Source of the DNA: Propionibacterium sp.
Lineage (GTDB): Bacteria; Actinomycetota; Actinomycetes; Actinomycetales; Actinomycetaceae
Length of the DNA: 8,970 nt
NCBI GenBank assembly: GCA_030460725.1
Contig: JAKECL010000046.1
Location: 1 to 8,970, forward strand
Direction of reading: 5' to 3'
Shown here: piece after piece, positions 1-6,271 of the stretch
Layout: each line of letters begins with the position of its first letter
How positions within the stretch are numbered: the first letter of the stretch is position 1
Notes under the pieces: generated by a model
What the model saw: only the letters and a program-made list of their open reading frames with translations
What the model was told of the DNA's origin: nothing
The model's database searches: none
Program-made: the position numbers and the translations under genes

Positions 1-6
1 TACGCC

Positions 7-61
7 ACGTCCCAGGCCCCGCGTCCCAGGCCCCGCGTCCCACGCACCACGTCCCGTGACC
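7..61. repeat. Degenerate 14-bp tandem repeat, about four units
   Basis: Four consecutive units can be read: ACGTCCCAGGCCCC (7-20), GCGTCCCAGGCCCC (21-34), GCGTCCCACGCACC (35-48) and a diverged partial unit ACGTCCCGTGACC (49-61). Units 1 and 2 differ by one base, and similarity falls off toward hisE. The array lies upstream of the hisE promoter-like hexamer and does not look coding. Its words TCCCAGGC and TCCCACGC recur in reverse complement in the array at 8798-8893. Seen directly; function unknown. Confidence 0.8.
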
Positions 62-76
62 GATTGGTGGATGCCC

Positions 77-96
77 GCCCGGCCGCCGGGCCGGGC
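77..96. other. GC-rich inverted repeat upstream of hisE
   Basis: GCCCGGC (77-83) is the exact reverse complement of GCCGGGC (90-96), leaving a 6-base loop. There is no T-tract after it. It could be the tail-less terminator of a gene left of the window or a regulatory dyad next to the hisE -10 hexamer. It could also be chance in such GC-rich sequence. Only the inverted repeat itself is certain. Confidence 0.35.
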
Positions 97-99
97 GGC

Positions 100-105
100 T
101 ATCCT
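100..105 (+). promoter_or_regulatory. Candidate leaderless -10 element of hisE
   Basis: TATCCT fits the actinobacterial -10 pattern TANNNT and ends 6 bases before the GTG at 112. That spacing would place the transcription start on or next to the start codon, as in leaderless mRNAs, which are common in actinobacteria. No Shine-Dalgarno sequence precedes the GTG, which supports the reading. No recognisable -35 hexamer lies 16-18 bases upstream. The promoter call is an inference from pattern and spacing. Confidence 0.5.
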
Positions 106-111
106 CGTCCC

Positions 112-375
112 GTGACTTCCTTTGACGCACTCTTCGCCGAACTGTCCCAGAAGGCCCAGGACCACACCGAGGGTTCCGGCACCGTTGCCGAACTCGACCG
201 CGGGGTCCATGCCATCGGCAAGAAGATCGTCGAGGAGGCCGCCGAGGTGTGGATGGCCGCCGAGTACGAGAGCCTCGACGACTGCGCGCTGGAGATCTCC
301 CAGCTGCTCTACCACGCCCAGGTGATGATGATCGCCAAGGGGCTCACCCTCGACGACGTCTACTCCCACCTGTGA
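112..375 (+). CDS. hisE: Phosphoribosyl-ATP pyrophosphatase HisE
   Basis: HisE hydrolyses phosphoribosyl-ATP to phosphoribosyl-AMP and pyrophosphate, the second step of histidine synthesis, in the cytosol. The 87-residue product is normal for the stand-alone actinobacterial enzyme. The MazG-like helical signature GKKIVEEAAEVWMAA (residues 36-50) carries the metal-binding glutamates E41, E42 and E45. It is followed by EISQLLYH (61-68) and the C-terminal GLTLDDVY (77-84). I chose the GTG at 112 because family similarity begins there and a -10-like hexamer sits 6 bases upstream. The frame is open to the left edge of the window, with a TTG at 64, but that upstream stretch is repeat and hairpin sequence and shows no HisI-like residues, so a HisI-HisE fusion is not supported. 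The stop is 8 bases before hisG. Function is very likely; the start is likely. Confidence 0.93.
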   Translation: MTSFDALFAELSQKAQDHTEGSGTVAELDRGVHAIGKKIVEEAAEVWMAAEYESLDDCALEISQLLYHAQVMMIAKGLTLDDVYSHL

Positions 376-383
376 GGACCCCC

Positions 384-1229
384 ATGCTCCGCATCGCCGT
401 GCCCAACAAGGGCTCACTGTCCGAACCCGCCGTCTCCATGCTCGCCGAGGCCGGCTACCGCACCCAGCGGCGCGGTCGGGAGCTGGTGCTCACCGATGCC
501 GCCAACGAGGTCGAGCTCTTCTTCCTGCGCCCCCGCGACATTGCGGTGTACGTGGGACGCGGACAGATCCAGGTCGGCATCACCGGACGCGACCTGCTCC
601 TGGACTCCGGCACGGAGGCCCAGGAGTTCCGGCCCCTGGGCTTCGCCCGTTCCACCTTCCGCTTCGCCGCTCCGGCCGGGGGCATCACGGACATCTCCCA
701 GATCGCCGGTCTGCGCGTGGCAGCCTCCTACGACCACCTCGTGCGCGCCTACCTGGCCGACCGCGGGATCCAGGCCGAGGTCGTCCACCTGGATGGCGCC
801 GTGGAGTCCTCGGTGCGCCTGGGGGTCGCCGACCTCATCGCCGATGTGGTGGAGACCGGAACCACGCTGCGCGCCGCCGGCCTGGAGGTGTTCGGGGATC
901 CGATCCTGGAGTCCGAGGCCGTCCTGGTCACACGTGAGGAGTTCCGCGAGGACCCGAGGCTGGCGACATTGGACCGCAGGCTCCAGGGAGTCCTGGTGGC
1001 GCGTTCCTACGTGCTCGTGGACTACAACGTCCGCGAGGTCGACCTGCGGGCGACCATCGAGATCACCCCCGGATTCGACTCTCCGACCATCAGCCCCCTG
1101 GTGGACACCGAGTGGATCGCCGTGCGTGCCATGGTGCCCTCCAACGGCGTGAACCTGGTGATGGACCGTCTCCACGACGCCGGAGCCCGTGGCATCATCG
1201 TCACCCAGTTGACGGCGTCCCGGCTCTGA
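384..1229 (+). CDS. hisG: ATP phosphoribosyltransferase HisG, long form
   Basis: HisG condenses ATP with PRPP to phosphoribosyl-ATP, the committed and feedback-inhibited first step of histidine synthesis. The 281-residue product is the long, HisZ-independent form, close in length to the mycobacterial enzyme. The N-terminus LRIAVPNKGSLSEP (2-15) is typical. The PRPP-binding loop is visible as DLIADVVETGTTLRAAGL (150-167), with E157 and T158-T161. The last roughly 70 residues, including ATIEITPGFDSPTISPL (223-239), form the regulatory domain that binds histidine in this form. The ATG is preceded by GAGGA at 374-378, spaced 5 bases and overlapping the hisE stop, so translation is probably coupled to hisE. 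The frame is open well upstream of 384, but those residues do not match the family. No attenuator-like leader peptide is visible, so regulation is probably by allosteric feedback. Confidence 0.96.
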   Translation: MLRIAVPNKGSLSEPAVSMLAEAGYRTQRRGRELVLTDAANEVELFFLRPRDIAVYVGRGQIQVGITGRDLLLDSGTEAQEFRPLGFARSTFRFAAPAGGITDISQIAGLRVAASYDHLVRAYLADRGIQAEVVHLDGAVESSVRLGVADLIADVVETGTTLRAAGLEVFGDPILESEAVLVTREEFREDPRLATLDRRLQGVLVARSYVLVDYNVREVDLRATIEITPGFDSPTISPLVDTEWIAVRAMVPSNGVNLVMDRLHDAGARGIIVTQLTASRL

Positions 1230-1245
1230 TCACCGCACCCGCGTG

Positions 1246-1263
1246 CCCAGGCCCTAGGCTGGG
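1246..1263. promoter_or_regulatory. Imperfect dyad overlapping the pafB -10 element
   Basis: In the 38-base hisG-pafB spacer, CCCAG (1246-1250) is mirrored by CTGGG (1259-1263) around the 6-base palindrome CCTAGG (1253-1258). Two extra bases on the left break exact symmetry. It could be an operator for the downstream regulators, or a short 5-bp hairpin at the end of the hisG transcript. It has no T-tract. The bases are certain; the function is speculative. Confidence 0.3.
1255..1260 (+). promoter_or_regulatory. Candidate leaderless -10 element of the pafB operon
   Basis: TAGGCT fits TANNNT and ends 7 bases before the GTG at 1268, the same geometry as TATCCT before hisE. There is no clear Shine-Dalgarno sequence: GGGGGA is present at 1261-1266 but lies only one base from the start. 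If real, the five-gene unit has its own promoter independent of hisEG. I could not find a convincing PafBC-type activator motif upstream of it. Confidence 0.45.
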
Positions 1264-1267
1264 GGAC

Positions 1268-2380
1268 GTGAGTCCAGCGGTGGCGACGAATCTGCGCGTC
1301 CTCAACCTCTTCCTCGACCTGCTCTCCTCCGAGAGAGGTCGCACCAAGGAGCGGATGAGGAGCTCCCCGGGCTACGCGGGACTGGGCGACTCCGCCTTCG
1401 AGTCCCGGTTCCAGCGGGACAAGGACGCCCTTCGCGCCGCCGGAGTGGTCCTGGAGCTGGAGCAGATCGACGGCGTGGACCGCTACCGGATCTCGCCCTC
1501 GTCCTTCCCCTCGGAAGGCACGCACCTGGATCCCACCCAGCTCTCCCTGGTGCACATGGCGGTGCGGGCCTGGTCCTCGGTGCCCGCCTCACGCCGTGAG
1601 GTGCTCTTCGCCAAGCTCGCCGCCCGTTCCGAGGGCCCCGGGGTGGGACACCCTGTCGCTGTGGAACTGGACCTGGAGGGCGCGGACGTCGTGGCCGACG
1701 TGATGGAGGGCATCGAGGAACACCGCCCGCTCTCCTTCACCTACACCTCCTCATCGGGTACGGCCGAGCGCGCGGTCGAACCTTGGCGCCTCCTGCTGCG
1801 GGGCCGCGCCCTCTACCTGTGGGGGTGGGATCTCGACCGTGAGGCACCGCGAGTCTTCCGCCTCTCGCGCATCCCCTCCGGTGTGGAACTGCTCGGGGAG
1901 CCCGGCGACGCACGCGTCCCGGAAGAGGACCTGCCCGACCCCTTCGAGGAGCGCACCGTTTCCCCGCTGCTGCGCGTGCGCCGTGGGCGTGCACACCGGG
2001 TGCGCCTGCGCTCCCTGGACGTGCGCACCCACGAGGGCGACGCCGCCTCCTCGCGCTCCCGTCCTCCCCGCCACTTCCACAGCGATGACGGCACCGATGA
2101 GTGGGAGGAACTGCGCGGTGCCCCTGACGAGATCAACGCCTGGATCTCTGCCGTGCTGGCCGAGGTCACCGACGTGGTCGTGGTGGAACCAGCCCGGTTG
2201 CGCGACCAGGTGCTCGCGCGGCTGCGTACGGCCGCGACATGGACCCCGGGCCGTTCGGCCCGCGACCTCCAGGTCAGGGGCCACGCACCTGCAGCATCCA
2301 CCGGCCCCGGTGCCGACCCCGGCACCCGCACCGGCCCCGGCACCGCAACGCAACGGGTGGAGGGGGAGGAACGTGCCTGA
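1268..2380 (+). CDS. pafB: WYL-domain transcription regulator, PafB-like
   Basis: This is a probable DNA-binding half of the PafBC DNA-damage activator, which in mycobacteria turns on recA and many repair genes in a LexA-independent way. The 370-residue product has an N-terminal winged-helix region (about 5-75, with FQRDKDALRAAGV at 48-60). A linker with the PafB-type phrase LDPTQLSLVHMAVRAW (87-102) follows. The WYL domain is about 145-205 (EPWRLLLRGRALYLWGWD at 171-188, then RVFRLSRI at 195-202), and a WCX-like C-terminal domain is about 232-321. The namesake motif reads L-Y-L at 182-184 instead of W-Y-L. Residues 333-370 are a Gly/Pro/Thr-rich tail. The GTG at 1268 matches where the family begins and follows a -10-like hexamer. 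The end overlaps pafC by 8 bases. PafB rather than another WYL regulator is inferred from the tandem pair and the helY neighbour. Confidence 0.82.
   Translation: MSPAVATNLRVLNLFLDLLSSERGRTKERMRSSPGYAGLGDSAFESRFQRDKDALRAAGVVLELEQIDGVDRYRISPSSFPSEGTHLDPTQLSLVHMAVRAWSSVPASRREVLFAKLAARSEGPGVGHPVAVELDLEGADVVADVMEGIEEHRPLSFTYTSSSGTAERAVEPWRLLLRGRALYLWGWDLDREAPRVFRLSRIPSGVELLGEPGDARVPEEDLPDPFEERTVSPLLRVRRGRAHRVRLRSLDVRTHEGDAASSRSRPPRHFHSDDGTDEWEELRGAPDEINAWISAVLAEVTDVVVVEPARLRDQVLARLRTAATWTPGRSARDLQVRGHAPAASTGPGADPGTRTGPGTATQRVEGEERA
2299..2340 (+). repeat. 30-bp-period direct repeat in the pafB tail
   Basis: The 12-mer CACCGGCCCCGG occurs at 2299-2310 and again at 2329-2340, an exact 30-base shift. 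It keeps frame and encodes the TGPG motif twice (PafB residues 345-348 and 355-358). The repeat sits in the low-complexity end of pafB just before the pafC ribosome binding site, and suggests that the tail grew by tandem duplication. Confidence 0.7.
2361..2370 (+). promoter_or_regulatory. Ribosome binding site deciding the pafC start
   Basis: AGGGGGAGGA lies inside the last codons of pafB and 2 bases before the GTG at 2373. The core GGAGG (2365-2369) is spaced only 3 bases from the GTG, which is short; the preceding GGGGG gives about 6. The next in-frame GTG at 2391 is too far from it, so 2373 is preferred and implies translational coupling to pafB. Confidence 0.6.
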
Positions 2381-3356
2381 GCACGTCGAGGTGGGAACCG
2401 CACGCCTGTTGTCGCTGGTGAGTTGGATCGGGGAGCACCCCGGTGTGGAGGTCGCGCAGGCGGCACGCCACTTCGGTCGCACCGAGGTGCAGTTGCGCCG
2501 CGACCTGGAGACCTTGGGCGGGGTCGGGGACTCACTGCCCGGGAGCTCCTTCGAACTGGACTGGGACCTGCTGGAACGCGAGGACCGCCTGCGGGTGCAC
2601 ACGACACTGGGCATCGACCTGCCCCCGCGCCTGACCCGCGCGGAGGTCACCGCTGTCCTGGTCGGCCTGCGTGCCATTGCGCCTGTGCTCGATGACGACC
2701 TGCGCGCGCGACTGCCCTCCGCAGCGATGACCGTCGCCACCCTGGCCACCGACACCGGCGACCTCTCACACGGGGTCTCCGTGAGCCGGTCCGACGTGCC
2801 CGACCCCCGTCTGGACCTGGTGCGACGGGCGCTGGCGGACGACGTGGCTCTCTGCTTCACCTACACCGCCCCGGATGCGCGGGTGACCCGACGTCGGGTC
2901 GACCCCTGGGAACTGCGCCGCCTGGGCGGGGGGTGGGCCCTGCGCGGGTGGTGTCACACGGCAGGAGGGCCGCGGACCTTCCGCATCGAGGGTATGTCGG
3001 ACCTGGAGGTCACGACGCGTCCGATCAGCCACGCCGCCGGGACCTTCCTGGTGGCCGATGCCCCGCGCGTGCGGCTGCGGCTGGCAGCGGGGGCACGCTG
3101 GGTCCTCGACGAGGTCGCCTGCGACCTGGTCTCCCACGACGGCTCCTCCTTCACGATCGAGGTCTCGGTGTGGAACGAGTCCTGGGTGGACTCCCTCATG
3201 GTCGACCTCTCCGCCCACCTGTTGGAGGTGGAGCCGCCCTCGTGGGCGGGGCGCATGCACGCACTGGCGCGCCGCGCCCTGGCGGTGTGGGAGGACGGTG
3301 CGCCCGTGGTGGAGGGCGAGGGTACGCAGATGGCACAGGATGGAGGGACACGATGA
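2373..3356 (+). CDS. pafC: WYL-domain transcription regulator, PafC-like
   Basis: This is the partner subunit of PafB in the DNA-damage-responsive activator; in the known systems the two proteins work together. The 327-residue product has an N-terminal HTH domain (about 7-60, with VEVAQAARHFGRTEVQLRRDLETL at 25-48). A linker containing LTRAEVTAVLVGLRA (87-101) follows, then the WYL domain (about 145-215, with VDPWELRRLGGGWALRGWCH at 176-195 and RTFRIEGM at 201-208) and a WCX-like C-terminus (about 230-308). The WYL motif reads W-A-L at 188-190. The GTG start lies within pafB, giving an 8-base overlap, and the stop overlaps the helicase ATG as ATGA. The order pafB-pafC followed by helY matches the actinobacterial arrangement, except that tatA and tatC, usual between pafC and helY, are absent. 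Assignment is firm as a WYL regulator and good as PafC. Confidence 0.82.
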   Translation: MPEHVEVGTARLLSLVSWIGEHPGVEVAQAARHFGRTEVQLRRDLETLGGVGDSLPGSSFELDWDLLEREDRLRVHTTLGIDLPPRLTRAEVTAVLVGLRAIAPVLDDDLRARLPSAAMTVATLATDTGDLSHGVSVSRSDVPDPRLDLVRRALADDVALCFTYTAPDARVTRRRVDPWELRRLGGGWALRGWCHTAGGPRTFRIEGMSDLEVTTRPISHAAGTFLVADAPRVRLRLAAGARWVLDEVACDLVSHDGSSFTIEVSVWNESWVDSLMVDLSAHLLEVEPPSWAGRMHALARRALAVWEDGAPVVEGEGTQMAQDGGTR

Positions 3357-6271
3357 GTCCCAGACGACGACGGGTGCGCAGGGCCGCGGGGGAGCCTCCC
3401 CGGACCGCGTCCGACCACACACGTCGCGCCGACGGTGTGGGCGGGGGGCGCAGTGTCGCGGGGGACTCGACGACGGAGCACTCCCCCCGGGGGAGCAGGG
3501 CCCACGACACCGGGCGGACGGATGCCGACATGGAGGAACTCCCTCCCTCCCAACGCTTCGCCGCCTTCCGGCGCCACCAGGACTTCGAGGGCACCCAGAG
3601 ACGCCGCTTCATCGACACCCTCGGCTTCGAACCCGATCCCTTCCAGTTGGAGGGCATGGAAGGGGTGGAGCAGGGTGACTCGGTGCTGGTGGCCGCTCCC
3701 ACCGGTGCCGGCAAGACGGTGGTGGGGGAGTTCGCCACCCATCTGGCGGTCGTGCGCGGACGCCGCGCCTTCTACACGACACCCATCAAGGCACTGTCGA
3801 ACCAGAAGTTCCTGGACCTGCAGACCCGCTTCGGTGAGGGCAGCGTCGGGCTGCTGACGGGAGACACCTCCGTGAACCCCGGAGCCCCCGTGGTCGTGAT
3901 GACCACTGAGGTCCTGCGCAACATGATCTACGCGGGCGCGGACCTCTCCGACCTCGACCACGTCGTCCTGGACGAGGTCCACTACCTGGCGGACCGCTTC
4001 CGTGGCCCGGTGTGGGAGGAGGTCATCATCCACCTGCCCCCACACGTGTCCGTGGTGGCACTGTCGGCCACCGTCTCCAACGCTGAGGAGTTCGGAGCGT
4101 GGATGCGCGAGGTGCGGGGGTCCTGCCGCATCGTGGTCTCCGAACGTCGCCCCGTGCCGCTCTACCAGCACATGATGGTCGATTCCGTCCTCTACGACCT
4201 CTATGCACCCGGGCGCGAGGGCGGGGCGACCTCCGGACGCCTGAACCCTGAGCTCCTGGGCGCGGTGTCCTCCTCCGGACACAGTGGCGCGCGGGTGCGT
4301 GGCAACTCCGGGCGCCGCTGGCAGTCCCACGAGGGCGCCTCCGGTCGCCCTCCTGCACGGCGCGAGTCGCGCCCCTCCGTCCTCATCACCCTGGACCGCG
4401 CCCACCTGCTGCCTGCGATCGTCTTCATCTTCTCCCGGGCGGGATGCGACGACGCAGTTCGGGCGGTCCTGGCGTCGGGGGTGGTGCTGACCTCCAAGGG
4501 AGAGGCCGCCCGCATCCGTGCGGTCGTCGAGGAGGCCGTGGCCACCATCCCCTCCGAGGACCACGCGGTCCTGGGGGTCGACCGTTGGGCGGCAGCACTG
4601 GAGCGGGGCGTGTCCGCCCACCACGCGGGCCTGCTGCCGGTGATGAAGGAGACCGTGGAGAAGCTCTTCACCCGGGGACTGGTGAAGGTCGTCTACGCCA
4701 CGGAGACACTGGCGCTGGGGATCAACATGCCCGCGCGCACCGTCGTCATCGAGTCGCTGCAGAAGTGGAACGGCGTGGCCCACGTGCAGCTCTCGGCGGG
4801 GGAGTACACCCAGCTCTCCGGTCGTGCGGGTCGGCGCGGCATTGACGAGGAGGGCCACGCCGTGGTCCTGCACCGTGGGCGCGTCGCCCCCGAAGAGGTC
4901 GCGGCACTGGCCTCCAGGCGCACCTACCCCCTGGTCAGTGCCTTCCACCCGACCTACAACATGGTGGTGAACCTGCTCTCCCACTCCAGCCGTGCTGCCA
5001 CGCGGGAGGTCCTGGAGACCTCCTTCGCCCAGTTCCAGGCTGACGGGGCAGTGGTGGGGATGGCGCGACGCGCCCGCGAGTTGCAGCGCGACATGGACCG
5101 CCTCGGGGAGGACGTGGACTGCGATCGCGGGGATGCACAGGAGTACTTCGCCCTGCGAGAGGAGCTCTCCGCCGCCCAGAAGCAGGCCTCCCGGGACCGG
5201 CTGCTCCTGGGACGCCGGGATGCGGAGTCCACGCTGCGCACGCTGCGCCGCGGCGATGTCGTCCACTATCGACGTGGGCGTCGACGCAACCACGCCGTCG
5301 TGCTCGACACGGCCACGGGGGTGGCGGGCCAGCCCACCGTCCAGGTCATCGGCACGGATGCAAAACTCCACCACCTCTCACCCGAGGACGCCTCCGGTGG
5401 CCTCGATGTGGTGGGGCGCCTGAAGGTGGCCCCCGATCTCAGGCCCCGCCGGGTCCGGGAGCGCACGGAACTGGCGGAGTCCCTGCGAGACCTGGTGCGC
5501 TCGGGCACACTGGACTCCCCGAAGGAGCGCGCGGGTGTCCAGGACCAGCGGATCTCGGACCTGGAGCAGCGCATCCGGTCCCATCCCGTGCACTCCTGCC
5601 CCCAACGTGAGGAACACGCGGTCGCGGGACATGCCTGGGTGCGAGCCCGCAACGAGTACCGGACCCTTGCGCGCACCATCGAGGGGCGCACGAACTCCGT
5701 GGCCAAGGAGTTCGACCGCGTCTGCGCGGTTCTCGACAGCCTCGGATTCCTGGAGGGGGAGCGGGTGACGCCGGCCGGGGAACAGTTGCGCAGCGTCTTC
5801 GGGGAACGCGACCTCACCGTGGTCGAGGCCGTGCGCAGCGGCGCCTGGGACGGACTGGACGCGGCCGAGCTGGCGGCCATCGCCTCCACCTGTGTCTTCG
5901 AGGCACGCTCCGAACACAACCCGGACATGGATCTGCCAGGTGGCACAGGGGGCCGTCTGGCCCGCGCCTGGGCTCTGACCCTGCGCGCCCAGGAACGTGT
6001 GGCTGCTGCTGAGGAGCAGGCCGGGGCCACACCGACTCCGGGGGCCGATCCCGGCCTGATGACCGCGACCCACGCCTGGGCATCGGGGTCCTCCCTGGCG
6101 ACGGCCCTGGCCACCGCGGACCTGCAGGGCGGGGACTTCGTGCGATGGGTCCGCCAGGTCATGGACCTCCTGGACCAACTGCGCAGGCTCGACCATCCCG
6201 ACCTCCCGGACAGGGCCGCGCAGGCCCGTGACCTGCTGGTGCGCGGTGTGGTCGCCTGGTCGGTGGTGTGA
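3353..6271 (+). CDS. helY: Superfamily 2 Ski2/Mtr4-type helicase, HelY-like
   Basis: This is a probable ATP-dependent RNA/DNA helicase of the HelY branch related to Ski2 and Mtr4; its cellular substrate in actinobacteria is not well defined. Motifs in the 972-residue product run in order: Walker A APTGAGKT (115-122), Ia TTPIKALSNQK (142-152), Walker B DEVH (207-210), SAT (238-240), HHAGLLP (423-429), motif V ATETLALGINMP (449-460) and motif VI QLSGRAGRRG (487-496). The last roughly 190 residues look like the DSHCT helical domain. The region before it, about 600-760, holds basic and coiled-coil-like stretches. Two parts look disordered: a basic N-terminal extension (1-59) and an inter-RecA linker (about 285-342). 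The ATG has GGAGG (3342-3346) at 6-base spacing and overlaps the pafC stop; M60 at 3530 is an alternative start without such a site. It is somewhat longer than the roughly 900-residue mycobacterial HelY. Confidence 0.92.
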   Translation: MSPRRRRVRRAAGEPPRTASDHTRRADGVGGGRSVAGDSTTEHSPRGSRAHDTGRTDADMEELPPSQRFAAFRRHQDFEGTQRRRFIDTLGFEPDPFQLEGMEGVEQGDSVLVAAPTGAGKTVVGEFATHLAVVRGRRAFYTTPIKALSNQKFLDLQTRFGEGSVGLLTGDTSVNPGAPVVVMTTEVLRNMIYAGADLSDLDHVVLDEVHYLADRFRGPVWEEVIIHLPPHVSVVALSATVSNAEEFGAWMREVRGSCRIVVSERRPVPLYQHMMVDSVLYDLYAPGREGGATSGRLNPELLGAVSSSGHSGARVRGNSGRRWQSHEGASGRPPARRESRPSVLITLDRAHLLPAIVFIFSRAGCDDAVRAVLASGVVLTSKGEAARIRAVVEEAVATIPSEDHAVLGVDRWAAALERGVSAHHAGLLPVMKETVEKLFTRGLVKVVYATETLALGINMPARTVVIESLQKWNGVAHVQLSAGEYTQLSGRAGRRGIDEEGHAVVLHRGRVAPEEVAALASRRTYPLVSAFHPTYNMVVNLLSHSSRAATREVLETSFAQFQADGAVVGMARRARELQRDMDRLGEDVDCDRGDAQEYFALREELSAAQKQASRDRLLLGRRDAESTLRTLRRGDVVHYRRGRRRNHAVVLDTATGVAGQPTVQVIGTDAKLHHLSPEDASGGLDVVGRLKVAPDLRPRRVRERTELAESLRDLVRSGTLDSPKERAGVQDQRISDLEQRIRSHPVHSCPQREEHAVAGHAWVRARNEYRTLARTIEGRTNSVAKEFDRVCAVLDSLGFLEGERVTPAGEQLRSVFGERDLTVVEAVRSGAWDGLDAAELAAIASTCVFEARSEHNPDMDLPGGTGGRLARAWALTLRAQERVAAAEEQAGATPTPGADPGLMTATHAWASGSSLATALATADLQGGDFVRWVRQVMDLLDQLRRLDHPDLPDRAAQARDLLVRGVVAWSVV

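Noticed and set aside
64..111. Upstream extension of HisE from TTG 64 or from beyond the window
   Set aside because: The frame is open, but the sequence is repeat and hairpin DNA, adds no conserved residues, and the GTG at 112 has a well-placed -10 hexamer.
496..1152. Alternative + frame inside hisG, Ser/Pro/Arg-rich
   Set aside because: Low-complexity composition typical of a shifted frame in GC-rich coding DNA.
414..1175. 253-residue - strand open frame opposite hisG
   Set aside because: Antisense shadow of hisG with no family features.
1209..1214. TTGACG as a -35 element for pafB
   Set aside because: It is 40 bases from the TAGGCT hexamer, far beyond the 16-18 base spacing needed, and lies in hisG coding sequence.
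1231..1260. PafBC-type (RecA-NDp) activator motif upstream of pafB
   Set aside because: The bases upstream of TAGGCT do not match the TTGTC-type half of the motif; only the trailing GTG agrees, which is chance level.
2954..5374. 806-residue open frame on the - strand
   Set aside because: It lies wholly antisense to pafC and helY, is rich in His, Gly, Arg and Val as expected from GC-biased third positions, and has no recognisable motif.
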